A DNA stretch of 39,224 bases from an uncultured Nocardioides sp. (lineage in GTDB: Bacteria > Actinomycetota > Actinomycetes > Propionibacteriales > Nocardioidaceae), in the NCBI RefSeq assembly GCF_946885725.1, contig NZ_CAMPGZ010000008.1, forward strand, positions 1 to 39,224. The letters run 5' to 3'. This document shows positions 8,012-15,011 of the stretch, piece after piece. A program made the position numbers and the translations under genes. The notes under the pieces were generated by a model. It saw only the letters and a list, made by a program, of their open reading frames with translations, did not search any database and was not told the origin of the DNA. Numbering within the stretch: position 1 is the first letter of the stretch; each line of letters opens with the position of its first letter.

Positions 8012-8319
8012 GCGAGCCCATCGTCTGGCTGACTGTCTTCGTGCTCAGCGTGTTCGTGGGCGTCGAGGTGATCTCCAAGGTCTCCTCGACGTTGCACACG
8101 CCTCTGATGTCCGGCGCCAACGCCATCCACGGGATCATCCTGCTCGGCGCGATCATCGTGACCGGTACGGCGGAGTCGACGCTGGCGCTCGTCGTGGGCC
8201 TCGTCGCCGTCGTACTCGCGGCGGTGAACATGGTCGGCGGCTTCGTGGTGACCGACCGCATGCTGCAGATGTTCACGCGCAAGAAGGTCGCTCCGGCGAA
8301 GGAGGTCGCGCGTGACTGA
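8008..8319 (+). CDS. pntAB: NAD(P) transhydrogenase subunit alpha part 2
   Basis: A 103-residue membrane subunit with three to four hydrophobic helices, forming part of the proton channel (dII) of the transhydrogenase. The segment VEVISKVSSTLHTPLMSGANAIHGIILLGAI is the family hallmark. The ATG overlaps the pntAA stop codon, and its own end overlaps the pntB start by 8 bases, so the three subunits are tightly coupled in translation. Confidence 0.95.
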   Translation: MSEPIVWLTVFVLSVFVGVEVISKVSSTLHTPLMSGANAIHGIILLGAIIVTGTAESTLALVVGLVAVVLAAVNMVGGFVVTDRMLQMFTRKKVAPAKEVARD

Positions 8320-9691
8320 CACGCCGGTGTGGGTGCAGCTGGTCTACCTGGCCTGCGCCGTCTGCTTCATCCTCGCGCTGAAGGGGCTCTCGGGTCCGCG
8401 CACCGCGCGCGCGGGCAACCTGCTCGGCGCCGCGGCCGCGGTGGTCGGCTGCGCGGTGGTGTTCTTCTACCTCGACCTGCAGAACGTGCCGCTGATCCTC
8501 GGCGCGGTCGCGGTCGGCACGGCCGGCGGTTTGGTCGGCGCGCGCCGCGTGCAGATGACCCAGATGCCGCAGATGGTGGCGCTGTTCAACGGCGTCGGCG
8601 GTGGCGCCGCCGCCCTGGTCGCGCTGCTCGAGCTGCAGCACATGGACGACGCGTCGGGCTGGTTCGCGCTGGCCGCGACCGCGTTCACCGTCGTGGTCGG
8701 CTCGATCTCGTTCTCCGGCTCGGTCATCACCTTCATGAAGCTGCAGGAGCTGATGACCTCGCGGCCGGTGGTCTTCCCGGGCCTGCCGGTCGTGTTCGGC
8801 GGTGCCCTCGTCGCGGCCGTCGCGCTCTCGGTCGTGACCGTGACGTCCCCGGCCGTCGTCGTCGGCGTCCTGCTCGCGCTGCTCGGCCTGCTGATCGGCG
8901 TGCTCCTCGTGCTGCCGGTCGGCGGCGCCGACGTACCCATCGTCATCTCGCTGCTCAACGCCTTCACCGGCCTGACGGTCGCGGCCGGCGGCTACGTCCT
9001 CGGCAACACGCTGCTGCTGGTCGCCGGCACGCTCGTCGGCGCGTCCGGAACGTTCCTCACCAAGCTGATGGCCGCCGCGATGGGCCGCTCGGTGCTGAAC
9101 ATCCTGTTCGGCGCGCTCAAGGGCGGCTCGACCCTCGGCGCCGACCAGGCCTCCGACCGGCCGGTGCGGTCCGCGGGCCCGGAGGACGTCGCGATCCTGC
9201 TCGGCTACGCGTCGAAGGTGATCATCGTCCCCGGCTACGGCCTGGCCGTCGCGCAGGCGCAGCACACCCTGCGCGAGCTCGTCGACGAGCTCACCGAACG
9301 CGGGACCCAGGTCGACTACGCGATCCACCCGGTCGCCGGCCGGATGCCCGGCCACATGAACGTGCTGCTCGCTGAGGCGCAGGTGCCCTACGAGCAGCTC
9401 AAGGAGATGGACGACATCAACGGCGAGTTCAAGCAGACCGACGTCGTGCTCGTCGTCGGCGCGAACGACGTCGTGAACCCCGCCGCCAAGACCACCCCGG
9501 GCGCGCCGATCTACGGCATGCCGATCCTCAACGCCGACGAGGCCAAGCAGGTCGTGTTCATGAAGCGCTCGATGCGCCCCGGCTTCGCCGGCATCGAGAA
9601 CGAGCTGCTCTTCGACCCGAAGACCACGCTGCTCTTCGGCGACGCGAAGGACTCGCTCGGCAAGCTGCTCAGCGCGGTGAAGGCGCTGTGA
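8312..9691 (+). CDS. pntB: NAD(P) transhydrogenase subunit beta
   Basis: A 459-residue subunit with about nine membrane helices (about 1-270) completing the proton channel, followed by the soluble NADP(H)-binding domain dIII. The dIII fingerprint GYGLAVAQAQ begins near residue 307 and is followed by YAIHPVAGRMPGHMNVLLAEA, VLVVGANDVVNPAA and VVFMKRSMRPGFAGIENELLF, all strongly conserved. The GTG start is in the overlap with pntAB. With pntAA and pntAB it makes a complete enzyme supplying NADPH. Confidence 0.96.
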   Translation: MTDTPVWVQLVYLACAVCFILALKGLSGPRTARAGNLLGAAAAVVGCAVVFFYLDLQNVPLILGAVAVGTAGGLVGARRVQMTQMPQMVALFNGVGGGAAALVALLELQHMDDASGWFALAATAFTVVVGSISFSGSVITFMKLQELMTSRPVVFPGLPVVFGGALVAAVALSVVTVTSPAVVVGVLLALLGLLIGVLLVLPVGGADVPIVISLLNAFTGLTVAAGGYVLGNTLLLVAGTLVGASGTFLTKLMAAAMGRSVLNILFGALKGGSTLGADQASDRPVRSAGPEDVAILLGYASKVIIVPGYGLAVAQAQHTLRELVDELTERGTQVDYAIHPVAGRMPGHMNVLLAEAQVPYEQLKEMDDINGEFKQTDVVLVVGANDVVNPAAKTTPGAPIYGMPILNADEAKQVVFMKRSMRPGFAGIENELLFDPKTTLLFGDAKDSLGKLLSAVKAL

Positions 9692-10026
9692 TCCCGGTCG
9701 AGGACCTCGCGCTCGTCCAGGCCTGGTGCCGGGCGAACTCGCCCGAGCACATGGCCGACCGGATCCGGGTCGAGTCCCACGTGGACGGCAACACCGTGAC
9801 GCTCTGCGAGACCCTGCCGCCGTGGAGCGGGGAGGGCGAGTGGACGCACGACGAGTTCGCCCAGCTGCGCTACCGGCCCCGCCTGGGCGACTACGAGCTT
9901 CGCTGGCACGACATGCACCTGCGGTGGCGGAAGTACACCCCGGAGAACATCCCTCCGGTCGCCGGCTCGTGCGAGGAGCTGCTCGACGAGATCACGGCCG
10001 ACCCCTGGGCGCTGTTCCGCGGGTGA
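9688..10026 (+). CDS. DUF3024 family protein
   Basis: A 112-residue soluble protein. The layout matches what I know of DUF3024: an N-terminal segment (VQAWCRANSPEHMADRIRVES), a PPW motif, an aromatic strand pair (LRYRPRLGDYELRWHDMHLRWRKY), and a C-terminal ELLDEITADPWALF. The biochemical function is unknown. The GTG start overlaps the pntB stop (GTGA), so it is co-transcribed and translationally coupled with the transhydrogenase. Confidence 0.8.
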   Translation: MIPVEDLALVQAWCRANSPEHMADRIRVESHVDGNTVTLCETLPPWSGEGEWTHDEFAQLRYRPRLGDYELRWHDMHLRWRKYTPENIPPVAGSCEELLDEITADPWALFRG

Positions 10027-10041
10027 CGTTCTCGCGGGTCG

Positions 10042-10058
10042 TGTAACCGCGAGTTACA
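10042..10058 (+). promoter_or_regulatory. Inverted repeat TGTAAC-N5-GTTACA, candidate operator
   Basis: Perfect 6-bp arms flank cgcga in the gap between the DUF3024 gene and the small membrane protein gene. A -10-like TACCCT follows at 10078-10083, and a TTACAT that could serve as -35 overlaps the right arm, so a protein bound here would cover a promoter. Confidence 0.45.
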
Positions 10059-10131
10059 TGACTTCCGGCGGGGTGGGTACCCTCGTGCCGGGAGGGGACC
10101 CGCGCAACTTGGACGCTGGAGGTCCTTGCAC

Positions 10132-10329
10132 ATGGCCACGCCAGACCGCGACGACGGCAGCCGCGAGAACGACGAGCCGATGATCCGGCCGGACGGTCAC
10201 CGCTACGACAAACCCGAGTCGCCCGAGGAGACCCGCTCCAAGAGCTGGGACTACGCCGCGCTCGGCCTGCTCGTCGTCGTCATCATGCTGTTGATCGCCA
10301 CCGGAACGGTCCCGATCTTCGACCTATGA
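10132..10329 (+). CDS. Small single-pass membrane protein
   Basis: A 65-residue protein with a hydrophilic, strongly charged N-terminal 40 residues and one membrane helix near the C-terminus (YAALGLLVVVIMLLIATG, about 43-60). The family is not recognised. The ATG at 10132 is 9 nt after a GGAGG (10118-10122); a TTG two codons earlier is too close to that site. Its stop codon TGA touches a large inverted repeat that separates it from upp. Confidence 0.7.
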   Translation: MATPDRDDGSRENDEPMIRPDGHRYDKPESPEETRSKSWDYAALGLLVVVIMLLIATGTVPIFDL

Positions 10330-10390
10330 CAACGATTCGTCTGCGGATTACGGGGTGAATCACACGGGGCGATCGCAGACGAATCGTTGT
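10329..10390. terminator. Large inverted repeat between convergent genes
   Basis: Arms of 17 bp at 10329-10345 (acaacgattcgtctgcg) and 10374-10390 are perfectly complementary, with a 28-nt loop. It fills the gap between the small membrane protein gene and upp, which point at each other, so a bidirectional terminator is the simplest reading. The loop is unusually long for that and the sequence is more AT-rich than its surroundings. Confidence 0.65.
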
Positions 10391-10396
10391 GGAGGG

Positions 10397-11038
10397 TCAG
10401 CCGACGACGCCGTACAGGCGGTCGCCGGCGTCGCCGAGCCCGGGCACGATGTAGCCCTTGTCGTTGAGCTTCTCGTCCATGCCTGCGGTGACGACGGTGA
10501 CGGGGATGTCGAGACCCTCGAGCTCCTTCTCCAGGCGTTCGCAGCCCTCGGGCGCGGACAGCAGGCAGATCGCGGTGATGTGGTCGGCGCCGCGGTCGAC
10601 GAGGAACCGGATCGCCGCCGCCAGCGTGCCGCCGGTCGCGAGCATCGGGTCGAGTACGTAGCACTGCCGGCCGCTGAGGTCGTCGGGCAGGCGTTCGGCG
10701 TACGTCGACGCCTGGAGCGTGTCCTCGTTGCGCACCATGCCGAGGAAGCCGACCTCGGCCGTGGGCAGCAGGCGCATCATCCCGTCGAGCATGCCCAGAC
10801 CGGCGCGCAGGATCGGCACGACCAGCGGCTTCGGCGAGGCAAGCTTGGTGCCCTTCGCCTCGGCGACCGGCGTGGTCACCGTGACCTCGTCGACGCGCAC
10901 GTCGCGGGTGGCCTCGTAGGCCAGCAGCGTGACCAGCTCGTCGGCCAGCCGCCGGAAGGTGGGCGAGTCCGTCGTGCCGTCCCGCAGGGCGGTGAGCTTG
11001 TGGGCGACGAGCGGGTGATCGGCGACGTGGATGCGCAT
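10397..11038 (-). CDS. upp: Uracil phosphoribosyltransferase
   Basis: A 213-residue enzyme that makes UMP from uracil and PRPP (pyrimidine salvage). The PRPP loop is visible as [17 protein letters not shown], and the uracil-binding C-terminal region as [16 protein letters not shown]. The N-terminus [20 protein letters not shown] is typical. The reading frame extends further upstream, but the ATG at 11038 fits family length and is preceded at 6 nt by TACATT on the minus strand (complement of 11045-11050). Confidence 0.97.
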   Translation of the reverse strand: MRIHVADHPLVAHKLTALRDGTTDSPTFRRLADELVTLLAYEATRDVRVDEVTVTTPVAEAKGTKLASPKPLVVPILRAGLGMLDGMMRLLPTAEVGFLGMVRNEDTLQASTYAERLPDDLSGRQCYVLDPMLATGGTLAAAIRFLVDRGADHITAICLLSAPEGCERLEKELEGLDIPVTVVTAGMDEKLNDKGYIVPGLGDAGDRLYGVVG

Positions 11039-11044
11039 GGCTGG

Positions 11045-11050
11045 AATGTA
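11045..11050 (-). promoter_or_regulatory. -10 box of upp
   Basis: Minus-strand TACATT, 6 nt before the upp ATG, in the 112-bp region shared with the divergent tadA operon. Confidence 0.5.
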
Positions 11051-11150
11051 GTAGGGCGTAAGTGCCTGGTGCGAGGCCGGTCGCTCTGCCACCATCGACA
11101 GCGAAGGGTCCTCAGCGGACCGAGGTGACACGGCGGAGCAAGGAGGCGGG

Positions 11151-11648
11151 ATGTCCGACGAGTTCGACACCAACGCCGACGGTGTGGACTTCGCCCTGGT
11201 CGCCTATCGCGAGGAGGGCGTCTGGCAGCTCGAGGAGCTCGCGCCGGAGGCCGCCGGCGACCTCGACCTGTTCGTCCTGACGCTGCGCCGCTATCCCGGC
11301 GACGGCGGGTCGCTGGGGCTGGTGTCCGTCGACGAGGACTTCTTCCTGCTCGTCCGGGTGCTCGGCGAGCGCAGCAAGATCCTGCTCTCCGACATCACCG
11401 CCGCTACCGACTGGCCGATCGCCAAGCAGGCGGTCGAGGAGCTCGAGCTGCCGCTGCCCGACGACGATGACGAGCAGGCGCCCGCCGGCGACCTGTCGAT
11501 CGTCGCCGACCTCGGCATGGGCGCGATGGACATGGGCGCGCTGCTCGACGACGTCGAGCTGTACCCCGACGAGATGCTCGCCGACATCGCCACCCGGCTC
11601 GGGTTCGGCACGCTCTACGACCAGGTGCTCGGCGTCGCCACCCAGTGA
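11151..11648 (+). CDS. tRNA adenosine deaminase-associated protein
   Basis: A 165-residue acidic protein of an actinobacterial family found next to tadA. It starts near [21 protein letters not shown] and has a middle acidic linker ([14 protein letters not shown], about 102-115) followed by a helical C-terminal part. No catalytic residues are evident and the function is unknown; its constant position beside tadA suggests a related role. The ATG is preceded by the strong ribosome site aaggagg (11139-11145). Seven bases separate its stop from the tadA start. Confidence 0.88.
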   Translation: MSDEFDTNADGVDFALVAYREEGVWQLEELAPEAAGDLDLFVLTLRRYPGDGGSLGLVSVDEDFFLLVRVLGERSKILLSDITAATDWPIAKQAVEELELPLPDDDDEQAPAGDLSIVADLGMGAMDMGALLDDVELYPDEMLADIATRLGFGTLYDQVLGVATQ

Positions 11649-11655
11649 GCCGCTG

Positions 11656-12132
11656 GTGACCCCTGTCGACCGGTGGGCCGATCCGATGCGGGAGGCCCTC
11701 GCCGAAGCGCGCGCGGCGCTCGCCACCTCCGACGTACCCATCGGTGCCGTCGTCCTCGACCCCGACGGAGCCGTGATCGGCCGCGGCCGCAACGAGCGGG
11801 AGGCGTGCGCCGACCCGACCGCGCACGCGGAGGTCGTCGCACTCCGGCAGGCCGCGTCCGCGCGGGGCGAGTGGCGGCTCGAGGGCTGCACCCTGGTCGT
11901 CACGCTCGAGCCGTGCACGATGTGCGCCGGAGCCACCGTGCTGGCGCGCGTCGAGCGGCTGGTCTTCGGCGCGTTCGACCCCAAGGCCGGCGCTGTCGGG
12001 TCGCTCTGGGACGTCGTACGCGACCGGCGGCTCAACCACCGACCCGAGGTGGTGGGTGGCGTGCTGGCCGACGAGTCGGAGGCGTTGCTGCGTGAGTTCT
12101 TCGACGGCCACCGGATTTCGGGCGAAGCCTGA
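11656..12132 (+). CDS. tadA: tRNA(Arg) adenosine-34 deaminase
   Basis: A 158-residue zinc deaminase that converts A34 to inosine in tRNA-Arg(ACG). The zinc and catalytic motif HAE is at 57-59 and PCTMC at 86-90, giving the ligands H57, C87 and C90 and the proton shuttle E59. The GTG at 11656 keeps the full family N-terminus; an ATG at 11686 is a possible later start. It forms an operon with the preceding associated protein, and tRNA-Ser(CGA) lies directly downstream. Confidence 0.95.
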   Translation: MTPVDRWADPMREALAEARAALATSDVPIGAVVLDPDGAVIGRGRNEREACADPTAHAEVVALRQAASARGEWRLEGCTLVVTLEPCTMCAGATVLARVERLVFGAFDPKAGAVGSLWDVVRDRRLNHRPEVVGGVLADESEALLREFFDGHRISGEA

Positions 12133-12153
12133 CGGTCCGGTACATTGCTCGGC

Positions 12154-12243
12154 GGTGGCGTGTCCGAGCGGCCTAAGGAGAACGCCTCGAAAGCGTTTGT
12201 GGGCGCAAGTCCACCGAGGGTTCAAATCCCTCCGCCACCGCCA
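12154..12243 (+). tRNA. tRNA-Ser (anticodon CGA)
   Basis: The acceptor stem GGTGGCG pairs with CGCCACC, followed by discriminator G (12240) and encoded CCA (12241-12243). The anticodon stem-loop is AACGC-CTCGAAA-GCGTT with anticodon CGA, reading UCG. A long variable arm (class II) and the T-arm GAGGGTTCAAATCCCTC are present. A -10-like TACATT lies at 12141-12146. Confidence 0.97.
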
Positions 12244-12250
12244 GCCAGCC

Positions 12251-12288
12251 GAAGACCCCGTCCGAGCTTCTGCCCGGGCGGGGTCTTC
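12251..12288 (+). terminator. Terminator hairpin after tRNA-Ser(CGA)
   Basis: Arms gaagaccccg (12251-12260) and cggggtcttc (12279-12288) form a perfect 10-bp stem with an 18-nt loop, beginning 7 nt after the tRNA. No T-run follows, as is usual in high-GC actinobacteria. Confidence 0.75.
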
Positions 12289-12292
12289 GCGT

Positions 12293-12353
12293 TGCGGTTT
12301 GGTCCCCAACCGCAAGATCCGGGCGCGGGATCGTGCAGTTCGTGACCAATCGG
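12293..12353 (+). repeat. 61-bp interrupted-palindrome repeat, copy A
   Basis: The conserved left block (12293-12314) begins tgcggtttggtcccc. A 19-bp spacer of variable sequence follows, then the right block (12334-12353) tgcagttcgtgaccaatcgg. Left arm ttggtccccaaccgca can pair with most of the right arm tgcagttcgtgaccaa. Two other copies with the same spacing are at 12830-12890 and, inverted, at 23944-24004. Confidence 0.9.
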
Positions 12354-12451
12354 TGGGCCTGTGTCGAATCCGCGCCGGCCCGAACGACATCACAGTGGAG
12401 CCGCGGATGCGCCTCCGTCCACACACTCCCCATCCGTAGGAGGATGCGTCG

Positions 12452-12802
12452 ATGAGCCGATTCCTGATCCTGCTGCCCGCCCCCGAGGCCGAGTGGGCCG
12501 ACCTGCCCGCGTCGGAGCACGAGAAGGGCATGCGGTCGCACCGCCAGTTCCACCAGGACCTCGAGGCGGGTGGGCACCGGCTGATCGCGACCAGCCCGCT
12601 GGAGCCGTCGGCCAAGGCGACGTCGATGCGGCCGGACGGCAGCGGTGGTGCCATGGTCACCGACGGGCCGTTCACCGAGTCGGTGGAGCAGATCGTCGGC
12701 TTCTATTTCGTCGAGAGTGAGGACGAGCCCGACCTCCGGGCGGCGTGCGAGCGGTTCGCCGCGCGCGGGGAGCTCATCGAGTTCCGTCGTCTGGAGGAGT
12801 GA
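12452..12802 (+). CDS. YCII-related (DGPF domain) protein
   Basis: A 116-residue protein of the YCII superfamily, a dimeric ferredoxin-like alpha/beta fold. The family marker TDGPFTESVEQIVGFYFVE is at about 68-86, and the N-terminus MSRFLILLPAPEAEW with the later histidine-containing MRSHRQFHQDL is typical. In actinobacteria these often accompany an ECF sigma factor, but none is next to this one. The ribosome site taggagg (12437-12443) supports the ATG at 12452. It is bracketed by two direct copies of a 61-bp repeat. Confidence 0.88.
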   Translation: MSRFLILLPAPEAEWADLPASEHEKGMRSHRQFHQDLEAGGHRLIATSPLEPSAKATSMRPDGSGGAMVTDGPFTESVEQIVGFYFVESEDEPDLRAACERFAARGELIEFRRLEE

Positions 12803-12829
12803 CCGCGCGGCGCCAGCCGGTCTGCGCCT

Positions 12830-12890
12830 TGCGGTTTGGTCCCCAACCGCAAGGACCCGGGCAAAGAATCTGCGGTTCGTGACCATTGGG
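12830..12890 (+). repeat. 61-bp interrupted-palindrome repeat, copy B
   Basis: The same 22-bp left block as copy A (12830-12851, identical), a 19-bp spacer of different sequence, and right block tgcggttcgtgaccattggg (12871-12890). It has the same orientation as copy A, 537 bp away, with the YCII gene between them. The remaining 112 bp up to the next start hold no gene that I can recognise. Confidence 0.9.
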
Positions 12891-13002
12891 CGACGCCGAT
12901 CGTCGACCATCGAGACGTCGGGCGAGGCCGCGGGGCTCAAGCAGGGCGCTGTCGGTTCCGATACTCCCGACACCACTCCGAGTGTCGAATGTGGAGCAGC
13001 CG

Positions 13003-13506
13003 ATGAACCTGTCCCTCACCTCTCCGCTTCGCGTCCTGGTCGCCGTCGTCGTGGCGGTCGTCGCGACCCTTGCCGCCGTCACCGTGGGCACGCCGCCGGG
13101 TGCCCAGGCGGCGCCGCCGGCCAAGCACGCCGGCAAGCACTTCGCCAAGCAGGTCGCGAAGGCCGAGCGTGCGCTGGACCGCGCCGTGAAGCCGCAGCGC
13201 ACCAAGCGCCTGTCGGCCGACACGCTCGCGGCGCTGCAGGCCAACGTCGACGCCGACAAGGAGCTCCTCGCGACGTACACCACCCGCGAGCAGCTCAAGG
13301 GCTTCCGCACCGTCAACTACGTGATCGTGGTCAACGTGCTGCGCAAGGCCGAGAAGCGGCTCGCGGACCCCGAGTTCGTGGCCCTCTCCGGTACGGCGCT
13401 GCAGAGCGTCGTTGCACAGGGGCTCACCGTCACGGCGACGAGCTCCAAGGCCGACGTCCGCGCGCTCCGCGCGGCTCTCGAGAAGGCGACGCCCGACAGC
13501 CCGTGA
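13003..13506 (+). CDS. Secreted protein of unknown function
   Basis: A 167-residue protein with a clear signal peptide: a short polar start, a hydrophobic core (VLVAVVVAVVATLAAVTVG) and a probable cleavage after AQA near residue 36. The mature part is basic and helical with many Lys, Arg and Ala (AKHAGKHFAKQVAKAERALDRAV) and no cysteines, metal sites or enzyme motifs. I do not recognise the family. An in-frame start at 12886 would bury the signal peptide, so the ATG at 13003 is preferred. Confidence 0.75.
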   Translation: MNLSLTSPLRVLVAVVVAVVATLAAVTVGTPPGAQAAPPAKHAGKHFAKQVAKAERALDRAVKPQRTKRLSADTLAALQANVDADKELLATYTTREQLKGFRTVNYVIVVNVLRKAEKRLADPEFVALSGTALQSVVAQGLTVTATSSKADVRALRAALEKATPDSP

Positions 13507-13526
13507 TCGGCGGGTGAAGGTGGGTG

Positions 13527-13562
13527 CCGCGCTCGTGCCGGCTCAGCTCGGCACGAGCGCGG
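13527..13562. terminator. Bidirectional terminator hairpin
   Basis: Arms ccgcgctcgtgccg (13527-13540) and its exact complement (13549-13562) form a 14-bp stem with an 8-nt loop. It sits between convergent genes, the secreted protein and the symporter. Confidence 0.85.
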
Positions 13563-13575
13563 GGGCCGGAGCCGG

Positions 13576-14919
13576 TCAGCGTCCGGCGGTGACCAGTTCC
13601 CGCTCGTCAGCGGACTCACCGTCACGAGCGGACAGGTCGAGCGCGTCCTCGCCGAGGACGTCGCGACCACGCGGGGCGTGGTAGGCCTCGACGTCGAGGA
13701 TGCCTTCGCGCTTGGCCACAATCGTCGGCACCAGCGCCTGGCCGGCCACGTTGGTGGCGGTGCGCATCATGTCGAGGATCGGGTCGATCGCCAGCAGCAG
13801 CGCGACGCCCTCGAGCGGCAGCCCCAGCGTCGACAGCGTCAGCGTGAGCATGACGACCGCACCGGTGAGACCGGCGGTGGCGGCGGAGCCGATCACCGAG
13901 ACGAACGCGATGAGCAGGTAGTCCTGGATGCCAAGCGGCACGCCGAACACCTGGGCCACGGTGATGGCCGCGAGCGCCGGGTAGATCGCCGCGCAGCCGT
14001 CCATCTTCGTGGTCGCGCCGAACGGTACGGCGAACGACGCGTACTCCTGCGGCACGCCCAGGTTGCGCACCGTCACCCGCTGGGTGAGCGGCATGGTGCC
14101 GACCGACGACCGCGACACGAACGCGAGCTGGATGGCCGGCCAGGCGCCGGAGAAGTACTTCGCCGGCGACAGCCCGTGCAGCTTCGCCAGGGCGGGGTAG
14201 ACGACGAACAGCACGATCGCGCAGCCGACGTACACGTCGATGGTGAAGATCGCGAGCGGCGCCACCAGGTCCCAGCCGTACGTCGCCACGGCGGCGCCGA
14301 TCAGCCCGAGCGTGCCGATGGGCGCGAGCTTGATGATCCACCACAGCACCTGCTGGATGACGGCCAGCGCGGAGCGCATGAACGCCAGGAACGGCTCGGC
14401 CTTGTCGCCGGCCTTGAGGGTCGCCGCGCCGATGGCGAGGGCGATCACGACGATCTGCAGCACGCTGAAGGACGCGCCGTCCGCACTCGCGGAGAGGCCG
14501 AGGAAGTTGACCGGCACGAGCCCGGTCAGGAAGTCGAGCCAGGAGCCGGTCGAGCCTTCGTAGGCACCGGCCTGCGAGGCGCTCACCTCGGCGGACGAGC
14601 CGGGGTTGGTGAGCAGGCCGAGCGTGAGGCCGATCGCGACCGCGATCAGCGACGTGATCATGAACCAGAGCAGAGTCTGCAGCGCCAGGCGGGCGGCGTT
14701 CGCGACCTGCCGGAGGTTGGCGATGCTGACGACGACGGCGACGAAGACGAGCGGCGGTACGGCGGCCTTCAGCAGGCCGACGAAGACGCCACCGACCGTG
14801 TCGAGGCCGGTGGTGAGCCAGTCGACGGAGTAGACCCGGGCGACGAGCCCGAGCAGGACGCCGAGCACGAGGCCGGCGACGATCTGGACCCAGAACGGGA
14901 TCCGGCGGAGCGAAGACAT
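13576..14919 (-). CDS. Dicarboxylate/amino acid:cation symporter
   Basis: A 447-residue membrane transporter of the DAACS family (GltP/DctA type), which couples uptake of C4-dicarboxylates or acidic amino acids to H+ or Na+. It has about eight membrane helices and the two re-entrant loops. The helical hairpin motif appears as SRSSVGTMPLTQRV, followed by FGATTKMDGCAAIYPALAAI, equivalent to the family NMDGT motif with Cys-Ala replacing Thr. The exact substrate is not predictable. The ATG at 14919 is preceded by ggaagg on the minus strand. The C-terminal 50 residues are hydrophilic and cytosolic. Confidence 0.93.
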   Translation of the reverse strand: MSSLRRIPFWVQIVAGLVLGVLLGLVARVYSVDWLTTGLDTVGGVFVGLLKAAVPPLVFVAVVVSIANLRQVANAARLALQTLLWFMITSLIAVAIGLTLGLLTNPGSSAEVSASQAGAYEGSTGSWLDFLTGLVPVNFLGLSASADGASFSVLQIVVIALAIGAATLKAGDKAEPFLAFMRSALAVIQQVLWWIIKLAPIGTLGLIGAAVATYGWDLVAPLAIFTIDVYVGCAIVLFVVYPALAKLHGLSPAKYFSGAWPAIQLAFVSRSSVGTMPLTQRVTVRNLGVPQEYASFAVPFGATTKMDGCAAIYPALAAITVAQVFGVPLGIQDYLLIAFVSVIGSAATAGLTGAVVMLTLTLSTLGLPLEGVALLLAIDPILDMMRTATNVAGQALVPTIVAKREGILDVEAYHAPRGRDVLGEDALDLSARDGESADERELVTAGR

Positions 14920-15011
14920 GGAGTGTGAGCCTTCCGAGACGTGGGTGCGTGCTGCAAATGTCTACAACAAAACTCCACTTTCAGAAATGCCCGGATCCGA
15001 CGTGAGTCCGC

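Noticed and set aside
12293..12890. CRISPR-like arrangement of the 61-bp repeats
   Set aside because: Only two copies are close together, with a gene between them, and no cas genes are present.
12173..12976. Similar peptides (VTNRRF...AVGDQTA) in frames across the 61-bp repeats
   Set aside because: The likeness comes from the DNA repeat itself. The frames have no ribosome site, run antisense to the YCII gene or tRNA, and the spacer between conserved parts varies freely.
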